Shown here one piece after another: positions 7,337 through 16,016 of a stretch of 64,000 bases of DNA (positions are counted from its first letter, which is position 1; every line of letters starts with the position of its first letter). The notes beneath the pieces are model-generated. The model saw only the letters and a list, made by a program, of their open reading frames with translations, ran no database searches and had not been told where the DNA came from. Made by a program: the position numbers and the translations under genes. This DNA is from Pelagicoccus mobilis (GTDB taxonomy: Bacteria; Verrucomicrobiota; Verrucomicrobiia; Opitutales; Opitutaceae): positions 60,966 to 124,965 of the forward strand of contig NZ_JAENIL010000019.1 in NCBI RefSeq assembly GCF_016595505.1. The letters run 5' to 3'.

Positions 7337-8385
7337 TTGGCTCCTTTCTTTACGTAGCCGTACTTGCGAGGCTGGGTGACAGAGTTGATGAGCGGCGAAC
7401 AAGCGTTCGCGAGCAGGATGGCGTACATGACTCCTTCGTTGAGACCGCCGAAGAGGCGAATGATGATTGTGAGGAATCCAATCATGCCGCCGTAGATCCA
7501 AATCCCGAGCGGGGTCACGGGCGATGCCACCATGTCAGTTGCCATGAATACAGCTCCAAGCATCAGCCCACCCGAGCAGAGCATGAAGATTGGTCCCGGA
7601 TACTGAGTGGAGTCGATCAGGTAGAAGAGTCCGGAAGTGAGCGCTGCCACGAAGAGGACCGCGAAGGCGATCTTCCAATCCATCATCTTGCGGTAGACAA
7701 GGTAGAGACCGCAGATGAGAATGAGCAGTGCGGATGTTTCACCGGCAGAGCCAGCTGTTGAGCCGATCGCCAACTGTACCGAATCCGTGGAGATTTGCTC
7801 GAACTTCATCAGCGCTAGAGGAGTAGCGCCGGTGAAGCCGTCTGGAGCAACGGAGGCGAGCCAATCGTTGATTGGTACTGGGCGGAGAAAAGGGATGGTG
7901 AGCGTAGAAGGAATAAACTCGGTGAAGCGGTTATCCGCCATGACCGGAGTCCAAGTCGTGATCGGTGCGGTGAAGGCAGCTTGTGCGAAGGCACGCCCTA
8001 CCAGAGCAGGATTCATCACGTTGTATCCGAGACCACCGAAGAACATTTTGCCGATTCCAACACCTGCGATCGAAGCGACTGCAGCCATCCAGAGCGGGAA
8101 GCCTGGCGGTAAGGTCAGAGCGAGCAGGATACCGGTGATGGTGACACTCCAGTCGTTTACTGAGCTGGATCGTCCAGAGAGGCGGCAAATCGCGTGCTCG
8201 GTGGCGAGACAGGTGACAACGCAAGTGACGAGTAGCGCAAGTACGCTGATGCCGAATTGATAGACCGCGAAGGCGCTGATCGGTATCAAGGCGTACACTA
8301 CGTTGCGCATGATCTCGTCCACTGCGGGGACGTGCCGCAAGTGGGGCGAGGTATGTAGGACGACTGATTGAGAGGCTGTACTCAT
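7333..8385 (-). CDS. rnfD: Rnf complex subunit D, covalent-FMN membrane subunit
   Basis: A 350-aa membrane protein. SVTITGILLALTLPPGFPLWM (80-100) and GGLGYNVMNPALVGRAF (117-133) are typical of RnfD/NqrB. The flavinylation motif DGFTGAT (182-188) marks T188 as the FMN site. The C-terminal half holds the usual helices, including FMATDMVASPVTPLG. ATG 8385 overlaps the rnfC stop codon (ATGA). The longer frame to 8625 runs inside rnfC and is rejected. Confidence 0.95.
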   Translation of the reverse strand: MSTASQSVVLHTSPHLRHVPAVDEIMRNVVYALIPISAFAVYQFGISVLALLVTCVVTCLATEHAICRLSGRSSSVNDWSVTITGILLALTLPPGFPLWMAAVASIAGVGIGKMFFGGLGYNVMNPALVGRAFAQAAFTAPITTWTPVMADNRFTEFIPSTLTIPFLRPVPINDWLASVAPDGFTGATPLALMKFEQISTDSVQLAIGSTAGSAGETSALLILICGLYLVYRKMMDWKIAFAVLFVAALTSGLFYLIDSTQYPGPIFMLCSGGLMLGAVFMATDMVASPVTPLGIWIYGGMIGFLTIIIRLFGGLNEGVMYAILLANACSPLINSVTQPRKYGYVKKGAK

Positions 8386-9752
8386 GAGGCGTTTGCCCTT
8401 TCTCTTGCCGCTTTTTCGCGGAGTGAGGACTTGGCCACACGGAAATACTGTACGAGGGGGATTCCGCTGGGGCAGACGTAGCTGCAGCAGCCGCATTCGA
8501 AGCAATCCATAAGATGAAAGTCGCTTTGCATCTCGTCGTAGCGATGCTTGTTTGCCAACTTTCCGAGTTGGCTGGGGTTCAGATGCATTGGGCAGGCGTC
8601 GAGACATTGAGCGCAGCTTATGCAAGGATAGCTTTTTTGGTCGTGCTGTCCCTCCAGTATCGACTCGGTTAATACGAGTAGGCCGCCAGACCCCTTGGTA
8701 ATTGGGACGTCCAAGGAGGAAACGGAGCTACCCATCATGGGGCCGCCCATGATCAGGCAGTTCGCACTGCCGCTGAAGCCTAGCTGATCCAGAATGAAGC
8801 GGATAGGGGTGCCAATTGGCACCATATAATTGCCACGTTTCTCGATTCCTGGACCCGTAATGGTGACGACACGCTCAATCACGCCTTGGCTCTTAGGAAG
8901 CAGTTCGCCGAGTTCCGCAGTGGAGGCAACGTTGAACACACCGCAGCCAACTGCAGAGGGGAATCCGCCAGAGGGAATTTCCAAGCCCATCAGAGCTTTG
9001 ACCAGCATCTTCTCAGCACCTTGCGGGTACTTGGTCTGAACGGCTCGGACTTCGATGGAACCATCTTCAGGCAAGTGCTTCTGGATGGCTTCAACTGCGT
9101 TCATCTTGTTTTTCTCTGTACCGATGATCGCTTTTTCCGCACCGAGCGCCTTCATAAGGATCTTGGTACCTGTAATGAGATCCTCGGTACGTTCCAACAT
9201 CACACGATGGTCGGTGGTGAGGAAGGGCTCGCACTCACAGCCGTTGATCAGCACAGTGTGTACAGTGTGCTCCTTGGGTGGAGAGAGCTTGACGTGCGTC
9301 GGGAAGGCGGCGCCGCCGAGACCGACGAGGCCGGTGTCTTGAACTGCTTGGATAATCTCTTGTTGAGACATCTCATCGATATCGCGTTCGTAGTAGTAGC
9401 CGACTTCCTGGCTGTCGCCGGGGTAGACTTCCAGTATGATCGAAGGCGTTTTCGGTCCCTTTGCCGTGGGCATGAGCTCGACTCGCTTGATGCGACCAGT
9501 GGCTGGTGCGTGAAGCGGGACGGACATGAAGCCTTTCGCTTTCGCAATCGGTTCACCGCGGACGACCTCTTGACCAGGATGGACGATCAGATCGGAGGGT
9601 GCTCCAAAATGCTGCGAGAGCGGGAGTACCAATTCCGGTGCGAAAGGAAGGCGCCGGATCGGGATATTCTCCGTGAAGTGCTTGTTTTCATCGGGATGAA
9701 TCCCGTGTGAAAACGTGCCCTTGTGCAGAAGGTTGGAGATGAGATGGAACAT
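8382..9752 (-). CDS. rnfC: Rnf complex subunit C, NADH-side Fe-S flavoprotein
   Basis: A 456-aa soluble subunit that exchanges electrons with NAD(H). Residues 141-155 (GLVGLGGAAFPTHVK) form the NADH/FMN-binding loop shared with complex I NuoF. INGCECEPFLTTDHR (169-183) is also family-specific. Two 4Fe-4S motifs follow: CISCAQCLDACP (377-388) and CFECGCCSYVCP (417-428). The length is typical of compact RnfC proteins without the long C-terminal repeats of gammaproteobacteria. It follows the small ORF by 8 bp. Confidence 0.95.
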   Translation of the reverse strand: MFHLISNLLHKGTFSHGIHPDENKHFTENIPIRRLPFAPELVLPLSQHFGAPSDLIVHPGQEVVRGEPIAKAKGFMSVPLHAPATGRIKRVELMPTAKGPKTPSIILEVYPGDSQEVGYYYERDIDEMSQQEIIQAVQDTGLVGLGGAAFPTHVKLSPPKEHTVHTVLINGCECEPFLTTDHRVMLERTEDLITGTKILMKALGAEKAIIGTEKNKMNAVEAIQKHLPEDGSIEVRAVQTKYPQGAEKMLVKALMGLEIPSGGFPSAVGCGVFNVASTAELGELLPKSQGVIERVVTITGPGIEKRGNYMVPIGTPIRFILDQLGFSGSANCLIMGGPMMGSSVSSLDVPITKGSGGLLVLTESILEGQHDQKSYPCISCAQCLDACPMHLNPSQLGKLANKHRYDEMQSDFHLMDCFECGCCSYVCPSGIPLVQYFRVAKSSLREKAARERANAS

Positions 9753-9760
9753 AGAGTGGG

Positions 9761-9952
9761 CTATGACCGTTTGCGAGTTCGTGCGACTTTAGCCACGCGG
9801 CGTGAAGCTGCCTTGTCGAGCGTGCCTTGCGAGTAGTGATAGTACTCGAGGCCGACATGGTAGAAGGTTTGGTTGCGAAGGTCGTCCCGCTGGAATTCGC
9901 GTTCCGGAGGCGTCGCTCGGTCTTTGTCCTTTTGTGATTTTGGTGGCATCAT
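9761..9952 (-). CDS. Small hypothetical protein preceding rnfC
   Basis: A 63-aa, highly charged, soluble protein (MMPPKSQKDKDRATPPEREF... ending ASRRVAKVARTRKRS) with a central HVGLEYYHYSQG stretch. I recognise no family. It begins at a double ATG with GGGA upstream and ends 8 bp before rnfC, so it is almost certainly co-transcribed and possibly coupled to rnfC. Its function is unknown; an RNA-binding or assembly role would be speculation based only on charge. Confidence 0.5.
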   Translation of the reverse strand: MMPPKSQKDKDRATPPEREFQRDDLRNQTFYHVGLEYYHYSQGTLDKAASRRVAKVARTRKRS

Positions 9953-9959
9953 ATTTTTT

Positions 9960-10040
9960 CCCACGAATCTCACTAATCTTCTCGAATTCTTTTTAAGCTT
10001 TGAGTGATTGGAATTCGTGTAGATTCGAGTGATTCGTGGG
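9960..10040. repeat. Imperfect inverted repeat of the CCCACGAATC type
   Basis: The left arm starts CCCACGAATCTCACTAATC and continues to TCGAATTC; the right arm (GAATTCGTGTAGATTCGAG then TGATTCGTGGG) is its near-complement over about 30 bp. It fills the gap between the PFOR stop codon and the small ORF before rnfC, and could form a long hairpin in the polycistronic mRNA that adjusts the ratio of PFOR to Rnf subunits. That role is inferred. Confidence 0.6.
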
Positions 10041-10047
10041 TTAGAGT

Positions 10048-13000
10048 TTACTGGAACTTCTCGGCGCGTTTGATGAGCTTATCTACTCCCTTCTCGCTTG
10101 GATCGGCTGGAGTGCCGGGATGGATACATTTTCCGGTGCACTTTTCAGCGGCACGGACGATGTCCTTGAAGGGGCCACCCTTGGGATCCTTGACGAAGGC
10201 TTTCTTGCCGTCGTCGTACTCGAAGATCTTCGGGTTGATGACCACGCATTCGTCGCAGGAGCTACATTCTGTTTGGTCGATCCAAGCTGGTTCGAAACCG
10301 TTTGAAGCGGCTGCGGCAGGGGCTTCGCCACTTGCTGCGGGGGCAGCTGCAGCGGAGATATCGATTGGTGCTCCTTCTGCTCCAGCGAGCATGTTCATGA
10401 GGCCTTGGGCCAGCTTCTGAGCGGTTTCGCTGCGAACTTGCTGCGCGATTGCTTCAGGATCGACCTTCTTAGTGAGGCCGGCGATTCCCTTGAGCGTGCG
10501 CCAGTAGTCGCGGCGTTCTTCAGTAGACTGAACGATTTCCGCGGCCACGAGAACACGCATGAGACGGTTCTTTTTGTCGACCGACCAGATGTATGGAAAG
10601 AGACCTTCGCGGTCGTCTTCATCCATATCGAGAAACTCGACCAGCGGAACCATGTTGTCGTTCCAGGTATCAGCCGGGGCGACACGGAAGTGCTTGCGGA
10701 AGCGGCCTTCTTGGACGGCGAAGTCAGCGAATGTCATTGGAAGCTCCATCGACTGCTCATTGCCGTCGTCGTCGACGTACTTGAGCGTGTAGACTGGCCA
10801 ATCGTCATCCATGGAAGGATTGCCTTCGAGCTCGATGCAATCTTCCCAAGATTCACCCGCATCTGGATCGAAGCGGAATACTGGATACGCACGTGATTCG
10901 AGGGCCATCTTGCTACGGTAAGCCGAAGCGTCGTCCGGTACACCGTGCTCTGGCTGACAGACCGAGTAGATGCTGAAGAGAGCAGGGCGGCGGGCGTTGA
11001 TGCCGTCGATGTAACCTTCGATCAGGTGCGTGTAATTGGCGATGTTGCCCTGCATGATGAAGGCCGTACGGTGAGCAGCACCGATGAGGGCCATTTCCTT
11101 ACGGATTTCCTTCTTACCCTTCCAGGCCTTGCCGTATGGAGCCATATCGGAGACTTGGCCGATGTAACCGGAAGTACAGGCCTGACCACCAGTGTTTGAA
11201 TACACCTGAGTATCGAGGACGAAGATCTTGATTGGGCGCCCTGACATGAGAACGCGGGAAACGTTTTGGAAGCCGATGTCGAACATCGCACCGTCACCAC
11301 CCACTGCTACAACTGGTGGGCAGAGGAGATACTCATCGTCCGTGAAGCTGTTCCAGTCGAAGTAGGTGAGTGTCTTCTCGAATTCCTTGAAGTCCTTACC
11401 GGAGAGTTCCGCTTCGGCTTGGCGTATGGCCTTGAAGCCTTCGCCCATTGCTCGCATGTGACCTTCGAAAAGTCCGAGGGCGACGGATGGAGCATCCTGG
11501 AAGAGGTGGTTAGACCATGGGAATGGATACGGATTGTATGGGAAGGAAGAACCGTAAATGGACGAACAACCAGTGGCGTTCTGGAAGCCCATCATAGCGC
11601 GTCCGGTTTTGGTGGTGCCTTCTTCGTAGCGCCACTTGAGATCCTTCAGCTTTGCGAGCAGATCGCTCATCCAAGTGAGCCATTCCTGATCGAGCGGAGT
11701 TCCAGCGGTACCTTCGTCGAGCGCTCCAGCGAGGGAGGATAGATTGAGGTCCTTGTCGGAGCTACGTGCGACAGCGGCCTTAATGGCGTCTGTATCCGAA
11801 ATGTTAACCGTCTCGGCGAGCTTGTTCTTGAGATGGGTTTCCATCTTTTCGATCAAACCGCCGATGTATTCAACGTGCTTCTTAACGCGACGCTGCATGA
11901 GAGCGGTGACCGTGCCGGTGAAGAGGTGGAGAACAGATTTTTCACCACAACCTGTACACGCTCCGTCACCACAACTCATGGAGTTGTAGGCAGACTTGTC
12001 CATGAGCATGGTTTCGAGGGCCCCGATCTTTTCGTCGAGGTCATCGATGCGCATGTAGTCCTTAGGAGTGGTTGGGAGGTCGAGCCAGTAGTCCCATTCC
12101 TTCTCGAGCTTGGCGACGGATTCCTTGGTTTGATCCTCGGTGGTGAGGGCTCCGTCTTCACAGACGTCCACACAGAGCATACAGCCTTTACAGGTGTATG
12201 GGTTGACGGTGATGGAGTAGAGACCGCCGCTACCAGATTGGGACTTTTCGCGTTGATCGTAATATGGCTTTGTGAGGGCGAACTTGAAGTCGCCGATCGC
12301 ATCGCGGAAGAGTTCGAACTCGGCAATGAGGTTTTCCTTGTCCTCGGTCGCTTCCGCGATGGTGTCGGAGATCGCGTCGATGAGGAGTGGGCGAGTGTCG
12401 AGACTCGCAGTTTCGCGGCTACCGTTGATGCCTGCGGCTGCGGCACGTAGCTTCTTCTCTACAGTGCGTACCGCCTTCGGAAGCAGCTTAACTTCGTGAC
12501 CCGCTTTTTGGATACGCTTGATGGTCGTTTCAAAGGCTGCGGAAATTGGGCCCGCTAGACCTGGGATCGCAGCGTCGGGACAAACGGTGAAACAGTCGCT
12601 ACAAGAGGTACACTTTTCCGGATGCCAGACAGGATGCTGGAAGCGGATCTGCGTCATGTTGCGGTAGAGACCGGTGTTAGCTGGGATGAGAGCTAGGGCT
12701 GCGAATGGATCTGCGACCTGATCGTTTGGACGACCACCGAGGTAGAAGCTACCGGTTTGCTCCCAGAAACGGTGCGTGTCGGTCTTTGGATCGCTGCTTG
12801 CAGGGGTGCGTTTGAGCATCAAAGGAAGAGCGGTTTCCTTCTTGGCAGAAGGCTCTTTCTTCGTGGAGATCTCCATGTCCTTGATCTCGTGGATTTCGTC
12901 GAAACCACGGCGGACAACGCGTATGTTATCTTCAACTACGCGAGCACCCTTGCTACCGAACTTGTATTCGATCTGTTCGTGGATCGACTTGAAGAGGCTT

Positions 13001-14970
13001 TCTTCGGTGAAGTTCGCAGTCTCCATCAAGTTGGAGGCGGCGAAGAACGCGCCTTGGAAGGCGATACCTTGCATACGGAACTGGAGTTCCGGATCGGTCG
13101 CTTCTTCGCGAGCAATCTTGAAGGCGTCGAGGTAGACAACCTTGATGTTGTTCGCCTTGATGAAGCGTTGCGAGTGAATCGGGAAGGATTCCCAGACTGC
13201 TTCCGGCGAATCGAGGTCGCTCTGGATGATGAAGGTCCCGCCTTTCTTCAGACCGAAGAGCGGGTTTGAGTGACTGAATACATTCGGATCCGGCGAGAGC
13301 ACTGTATCCACGAAGTAGTACTCGCAGTTGATGCGGATCGGCTCTGGAGCAGCGGAGAGGTAGTAAGTTGTTGGCTGACCCTTCTTTTCGGAACCGTACT
13401 TCGGGTTGGCCTTGATGTCGTAGCCGAGCAGTTCGTTGAGGGTGATGGCGAGATTCTTACCCGTAGTGATCGCACCCCAACCACCGACAGAGTGCATGCG
13501 AACGGTGATCGCTCCTTCTGGAAGGAGATTTGGATTTTCAGAGCCCTTAACTTCGAGTTCTCCAATGTTTGGATACTTCTCGAGGAGGTTCTGTTGGTGA
13601 ATCTCGTTCTTGGGAGAAACGTTCTTCTTGTGGAGGAAGTCGATGGAGAGGTAGAAGAACTTTTTCTTCGCTCCGTCTGGGAGCATGTTTTCGATCGCGC
13701 CGATAACTGCTTCTGGCTGAAGGTCGCGGCTACCCATACCGAATGAGCAAGAGTAGAGTGGTGGAGCATCACCTTGCTTGGTGTAGCTGTCGTAACCTGC
13801 GTATGGCTTCTCACCCTTGGGAGCGAGGCCGTTCTCCATGCACTTGCTGATTGTGGCACGGACTTCACGGATGACAGGAAGGTCCTCTGCGAGTGGTTGG
13901 TCGGTACGTTCGGGGATAACAACACCCTTGCGACCTTTAAGAATTGGACCGAGGAGATCGCCTGGGAATGGGCGGAACATGGTGAGGTCAACTACACCCA
14001 CTTTAACGCCACGCGTTTCGCGGAGGTAGTCGACAACCGCTTCAGCGGACCCGAGGATACTGCCTTGGGCGAGCAGCAAGTAGTCAGCGTCTTCGCAACG
14101 GTAGGTGGATACGCGAGCGTGTTTGCGGCCGGTTAGTTCTTCGAACTCGGCGAAACACTGGTCCGCGATTTCTGGGATATGCTCGAAGAAGTAAGGGCGC
14201 TGTGCAGCGACGGACTGCATGTAGGCCTCTTGGTTTTGTGCGGAACCGGAGAGGACTGGGTTGTCCACATCCCAGAGGATTGGTACACGGCGACGCTTTT
14301 CACCGTAGAGAAGCTTCTGGGCAGGGGTTGGGGAATCGATGAGGTCGCTCGGTTTTCCAAGGTACTCTTCGATCAATTCGCGCTCTGGGACGCGGAGGGT
14401 TTCGATCAGGTGGGTGGTGAGGAAGCCATCTTGGCCGACAGCACCAGGGGTTAGGGATAGCTCGGCGATTTTACGGGAAATGATATTGAGGTCGGCGGCG
14501 GCCTGGCCGTTTTTGCCGAGAACCTGGAAGAAGCCGGTGTCGTCCATCAAGTGGTAGTCATCGTGACCGGCGTGGACGTTGAGGGTTGTCTTTGTAATCG
14601 CACGGCAACCAACGTTGAGAATGTAAGGGAGTCGCTTACCGACCGCACCATAAAGCGACTCGTGCATGTAGGCGATACCTTGGCCGGAGGAGAAGTTCGA
14701 CGCGCGCAGACCAGTCATCGACATACCTGCAGTCACACCCGCTGCGGCGTGTTCGCCTTCTGGCTCGATGAAGATGAGTGGCTTGCCGGAGATGTTGATG
14801 TGTCCCTTGGCTGTCTCTTCCGCCCAATACTCGCCCATCTGCGTGGAGGGCGTAATTGGATACGCGCCAGCTGCGTCGCTGGACTCGCGTTCGCACATGA
14901 TGACGACGGAGTTGCCGTCCATCGCTGCTGGAATTCCGGGGTATTTGACGGTGCTTTTAGATGAGACCAT
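10048..14970 (-). CDS. nifJ: Pyruvate:ferredoxin (flavodoxin) oxidoreductase, giant single-chain form
   Basis: A 1640-aa enzyme that oxidatively decarboxylates pyruvate to acetyl-CoA and reduces ferredoxin. The order follows single-chain PFOR: domain I (from about 10, with CERESSDAAGAYPITPSTQMGEYW), domain II to about 430, the gamma domain (about 490-650, RMHSVGGWGAITTGK), a two-cluster ferredoxin domain (CTSCSDCFTVCP at 787-798; CKGCMLCVDVCEDGA at 927-941) and the TPP domain (GDGACTGCGEKS at 1001-1012, GGDGAMFDIGFQN at 1224-1236, YSNTGGQ at 1257-1263). It is ~450 residues longer than usual NifJ. The extra length comes from a helical insert of ~120 residues between the ferredoxin motifs, inserts around 1020-1110, and an Ala-rich linker (about 1540-1556) leading to a third Fe-S domain (C1569, C1572, C1575, C1611, C1615). 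No nif genes are nearby. Confidence 0.93.
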   Translation of the reverse strand: MVSSKSTVKYPGIPAAMDGNSVVIMCERESSDAAGAYPITPSTQMGEYWAEETAKGHINISGKPLIFIEPEGEHAAAGVTAGMSMTGLRASNFSSGQGIAYMHESLYGAVGKRLPYILNVGCRAITKTTLNVHAGHDDYHLMDDTGFFQVLGKNGQAAADLNIISRKIAELSLTPGAVGQDGFLTTHLIETLRVPERELIEEYLGKPSDLIDSPTPAQKLLYGEKRRRVPILWDVDNPVLSGSAQNQEAYMQSVAAQRPYFFEHIPEIADQCFAEFEELTGRKHARVSTYRCEDADYLLLAQGSILGSAEAVVDYLRETRGVKVGVVDLTMFRPFPGDLLGPILKGRKGVVIPERTDQPLAEDLPVIREVRATISKCMENGLAPKGEKPYAGYDSYTKQGDAPPLYSCSFGMGSRDLQPEAVIGAIENMLPDGAKKKFFYLSIDFLHKKNVSPKNEIHQQNLLEKYPNIGELEVKGSENPNLLPEGAITVRMHSVGGWGAITTGKNLAITLNELLGYDIKANPKYGSEKKGQPTTYYLSAAPEPIRINCEYYFVDTVLSPDPNVFSHSNPLFGLKKGGTFIIQSDLDSPEAVWESFPIHSQRFIKANNIKVVYLDAFKIAREEATDPELQFRMQGIAFQGAFFAASNLMETANFTEESLFKSIHEQIEYKFGSKGARVVEDNIRVVRRGFDEIHEIKDMEISTKKEPSAKKETALPLMLKRTPASSDPKTDTHRFWEQTGSFYLGGRPNDQVADPFAALALIPANTGLYRNMTQIRFQHPVWHPEKCTSCSDCFTVCPDAAIPGLAGPISAAFETTIKRIQKAGHEVKLLPKAVRTVEKKLRAAAAGINGSRETASLDTRPLLIDAISDTIAEATEDKENLIAEFELFRDAIGDFKFALTKPYYDQREKSQSGSGGLYSITVNPYTCKGCMLCVDVCEDGALTTEDQTKESVAKLEKEWDYWLDLPTTPKDYMRIDDLDEKIGALETMLMDKSAYNSMSCGDGACTGCGEKSVLHLFTGTVTALMQRRVKKHVEYIGGLIEKMETHLKNKLAETVNISDTDAIKAAVARSSDKDLNLSSLAGALDEGTAGTPLDQEWLTWMSDLLAKLKDLKWRYEEGTTKTGRAMMGFQNATGCSSIYGSSFPYNPYPFPWSNHLFQDAPSVALGLFEGHMRAMGEGFKAIRQAEAELSGKDFKEFEKTLTYFDWNSFTDDEYLLCPPVVAVGGDGAMFDIGFQNVSRVLMSGRPIKIFVLDTQVYSNTGGQACTSGYIGQVSDMAPYGKAWKGKKEIRKEMALIGAAHRTAFIMQGNIANYTHLIEGYIDGINARRPALFSIYSVCQPEHGVPDDASAYRSKMALESRAYPVFRFDPDAGESWEDCIELEGNPSMDDDWPVYTLKYVDDDGNEQSMELPMTFADFAVQEGRFRKHFRVAPADTWNDNMVPLVEFLDMDEDDREGLFPYIWSVDKKNRLMRVLVAAEIVQSTEERRDYWRTLKGIAGLTKKVDPEAIAQQVRSETAQKLAQGLMNMLAGAEGAPIDISAAAAPAASGEAPAAAASNGFEPAWIDQTECSSCDECVVINPKIFEYDDGKKAFVKDPKGGPFKDIVRAAEKCTGKCIHPGTPADPSEKGVDKLIKRAEKFQ

Positions 14971-15048
14971 TTTCTTTTTGGGATGATTGGCTAAGTGTTG
15001 GGCACCGTTTTTCGGGTGCTGTGCGAGTTACGTGTATTTTTAAAGTGG

Positions 15049-15942
15049 TTACGATTTGTCGGGCTGGATGGGAAGCGGCTCCTTGCGGATGATTCGTTTG
15101 GCGGCGGAGCCCTTGACGGTTTTCTGGGCGTCCTTCCAAACGATGGCTCCGGTGGGGCAACGTTGGATGGCGAGTGGGGAAGCGAGGCCGTTTTTCGAGT
15201 AGTCGATAGTGGCGAGATTGTTCTTAATCTCGATTAGGCCATCAGGGGCGTCGGCTACGCAGCGGGCGCAGGCGGTACATGCGACTTCGCAATCTGCGAG
15301 AGCGTCGTCTCCTTCCGCTAGACTTTTGCAGGCGACCCAGAGGCGATGGCTGACCGGCTCGAGCGAGAAAAGACCGAGTGGACAAGCTTCCACGCAGTCA
15401 TTACAGGCGACGCATTTGTCTTCATCGACGACCGGCAGGCCGTGCTCGTCCATGGTGATGGCGTCAAAGTCACAGGATACCTCGCAGTCCGCGAGGCCTA
15501 GACAACCCCACGCGCAGGCCTTTCCACCGCCACCGGCGGCCGTCGCGGCACGACAGGATTGCATGCCGCTATATTTAGAACGCATACGTGCGACGTGATT
15601 ACCGCCGGCACAAGCGAGGCGGGCCACGATCTTCTCTTGGTTGCCCAATTCCACTCCTAGGAAGTCGGCGATGTAGGCCGTCATCTCCGGAGGACTGACT
15701 GTGCACTTGGAGGGATTGGTGGTTCCCGCGACACAGGCTTCGGCGAAGGCTCGGCAACCAGGGCTTCCACAGGCGCCGCAATTGGTTGCCGGTAGCAGTT
15801 CCTCGACTTCGTCGATTCTAGGGTCCTCTTGGACGTGTAGTTTTTTATTGGCTACAGTTAGAGTAACTGCGAGCGCGAGTCCGAGCGCTCCCATGAAGAG
15901 GAGCGCTCCTATAATAATGTAGAATGTAGATTCGTTTAGCAC
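15049..15942 (-). CDS. rnfB: Rnf complex subunit B, multi-cluster ferredoxin subunit
   Basis: A 297-aa subunit that accepts electrons from reduced ferredoxin. It has an N-terminal membrane helix (about 7-31), then the Fe-S motif ATNCGACGSPGC with C80 (C55, C58, C63, C80), then a large Cys-rich ferredoxin part including CVACNDCVEACP (177-188), CEVACTACARC (218-228) and a late C262P. This is the standard RnfB plan. The start appears to be GTG at 15942. It is separated from the rest of the rnf genes by the PFOR gene, which is inserted 78 bp downstream. Confidence 0.94.
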   Translation of the reverse strand: MLNESTFYIIIGALLFMGALGLALAVTLTVANKKLHVQEDPRIDEVEELLPATNCGACGSPGCRAFAEACVAGTTNPSKCTVSPPEMTAYIADFLGVELGNQEKIVARLACAGGNHVARMRSKYSGMQSCRAATAAGGGGKACAWGCLGLADCEVSCDFDAITMDEHGLPVVDEDKCVACNDCVEACPLGLFSLEPVSHRLWVACKSLAEGDDALADCEVACTACARCVADAPDGLIEIKNNLATIDYSKNGLASPLAIQRCPTGAIVWKDAQKTVKGSAAKRIIRKEPLPIQPDKS

Positions 15943-15983
15943 TAAGGCTGGTTCCGATCTAAATCTGATGGTTGGAGAGCTGT

Positions 15984-16009
15984 GGCCGCTAGGGTCAGCG
16001 GCCGCTACC
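15984..16009. repeat. REP-like palindrome, GCTACC family
   Basis: GGCCGCT-agggtc-AGCGGCC followed by GCTACC, between apbE and rnfB and ending just before the apbE stop codon. It matches the plan of the copies at 17424 and 58504. Confidence 0.6.
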
Positions 16010-16016
16010 TATGTGT

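Noticed and set aside
8886..9710. 274-aa open frame antisense to rnfC
   Set aside because: Shadow frame; rnfC motifs leave no doubt about the coding strand.
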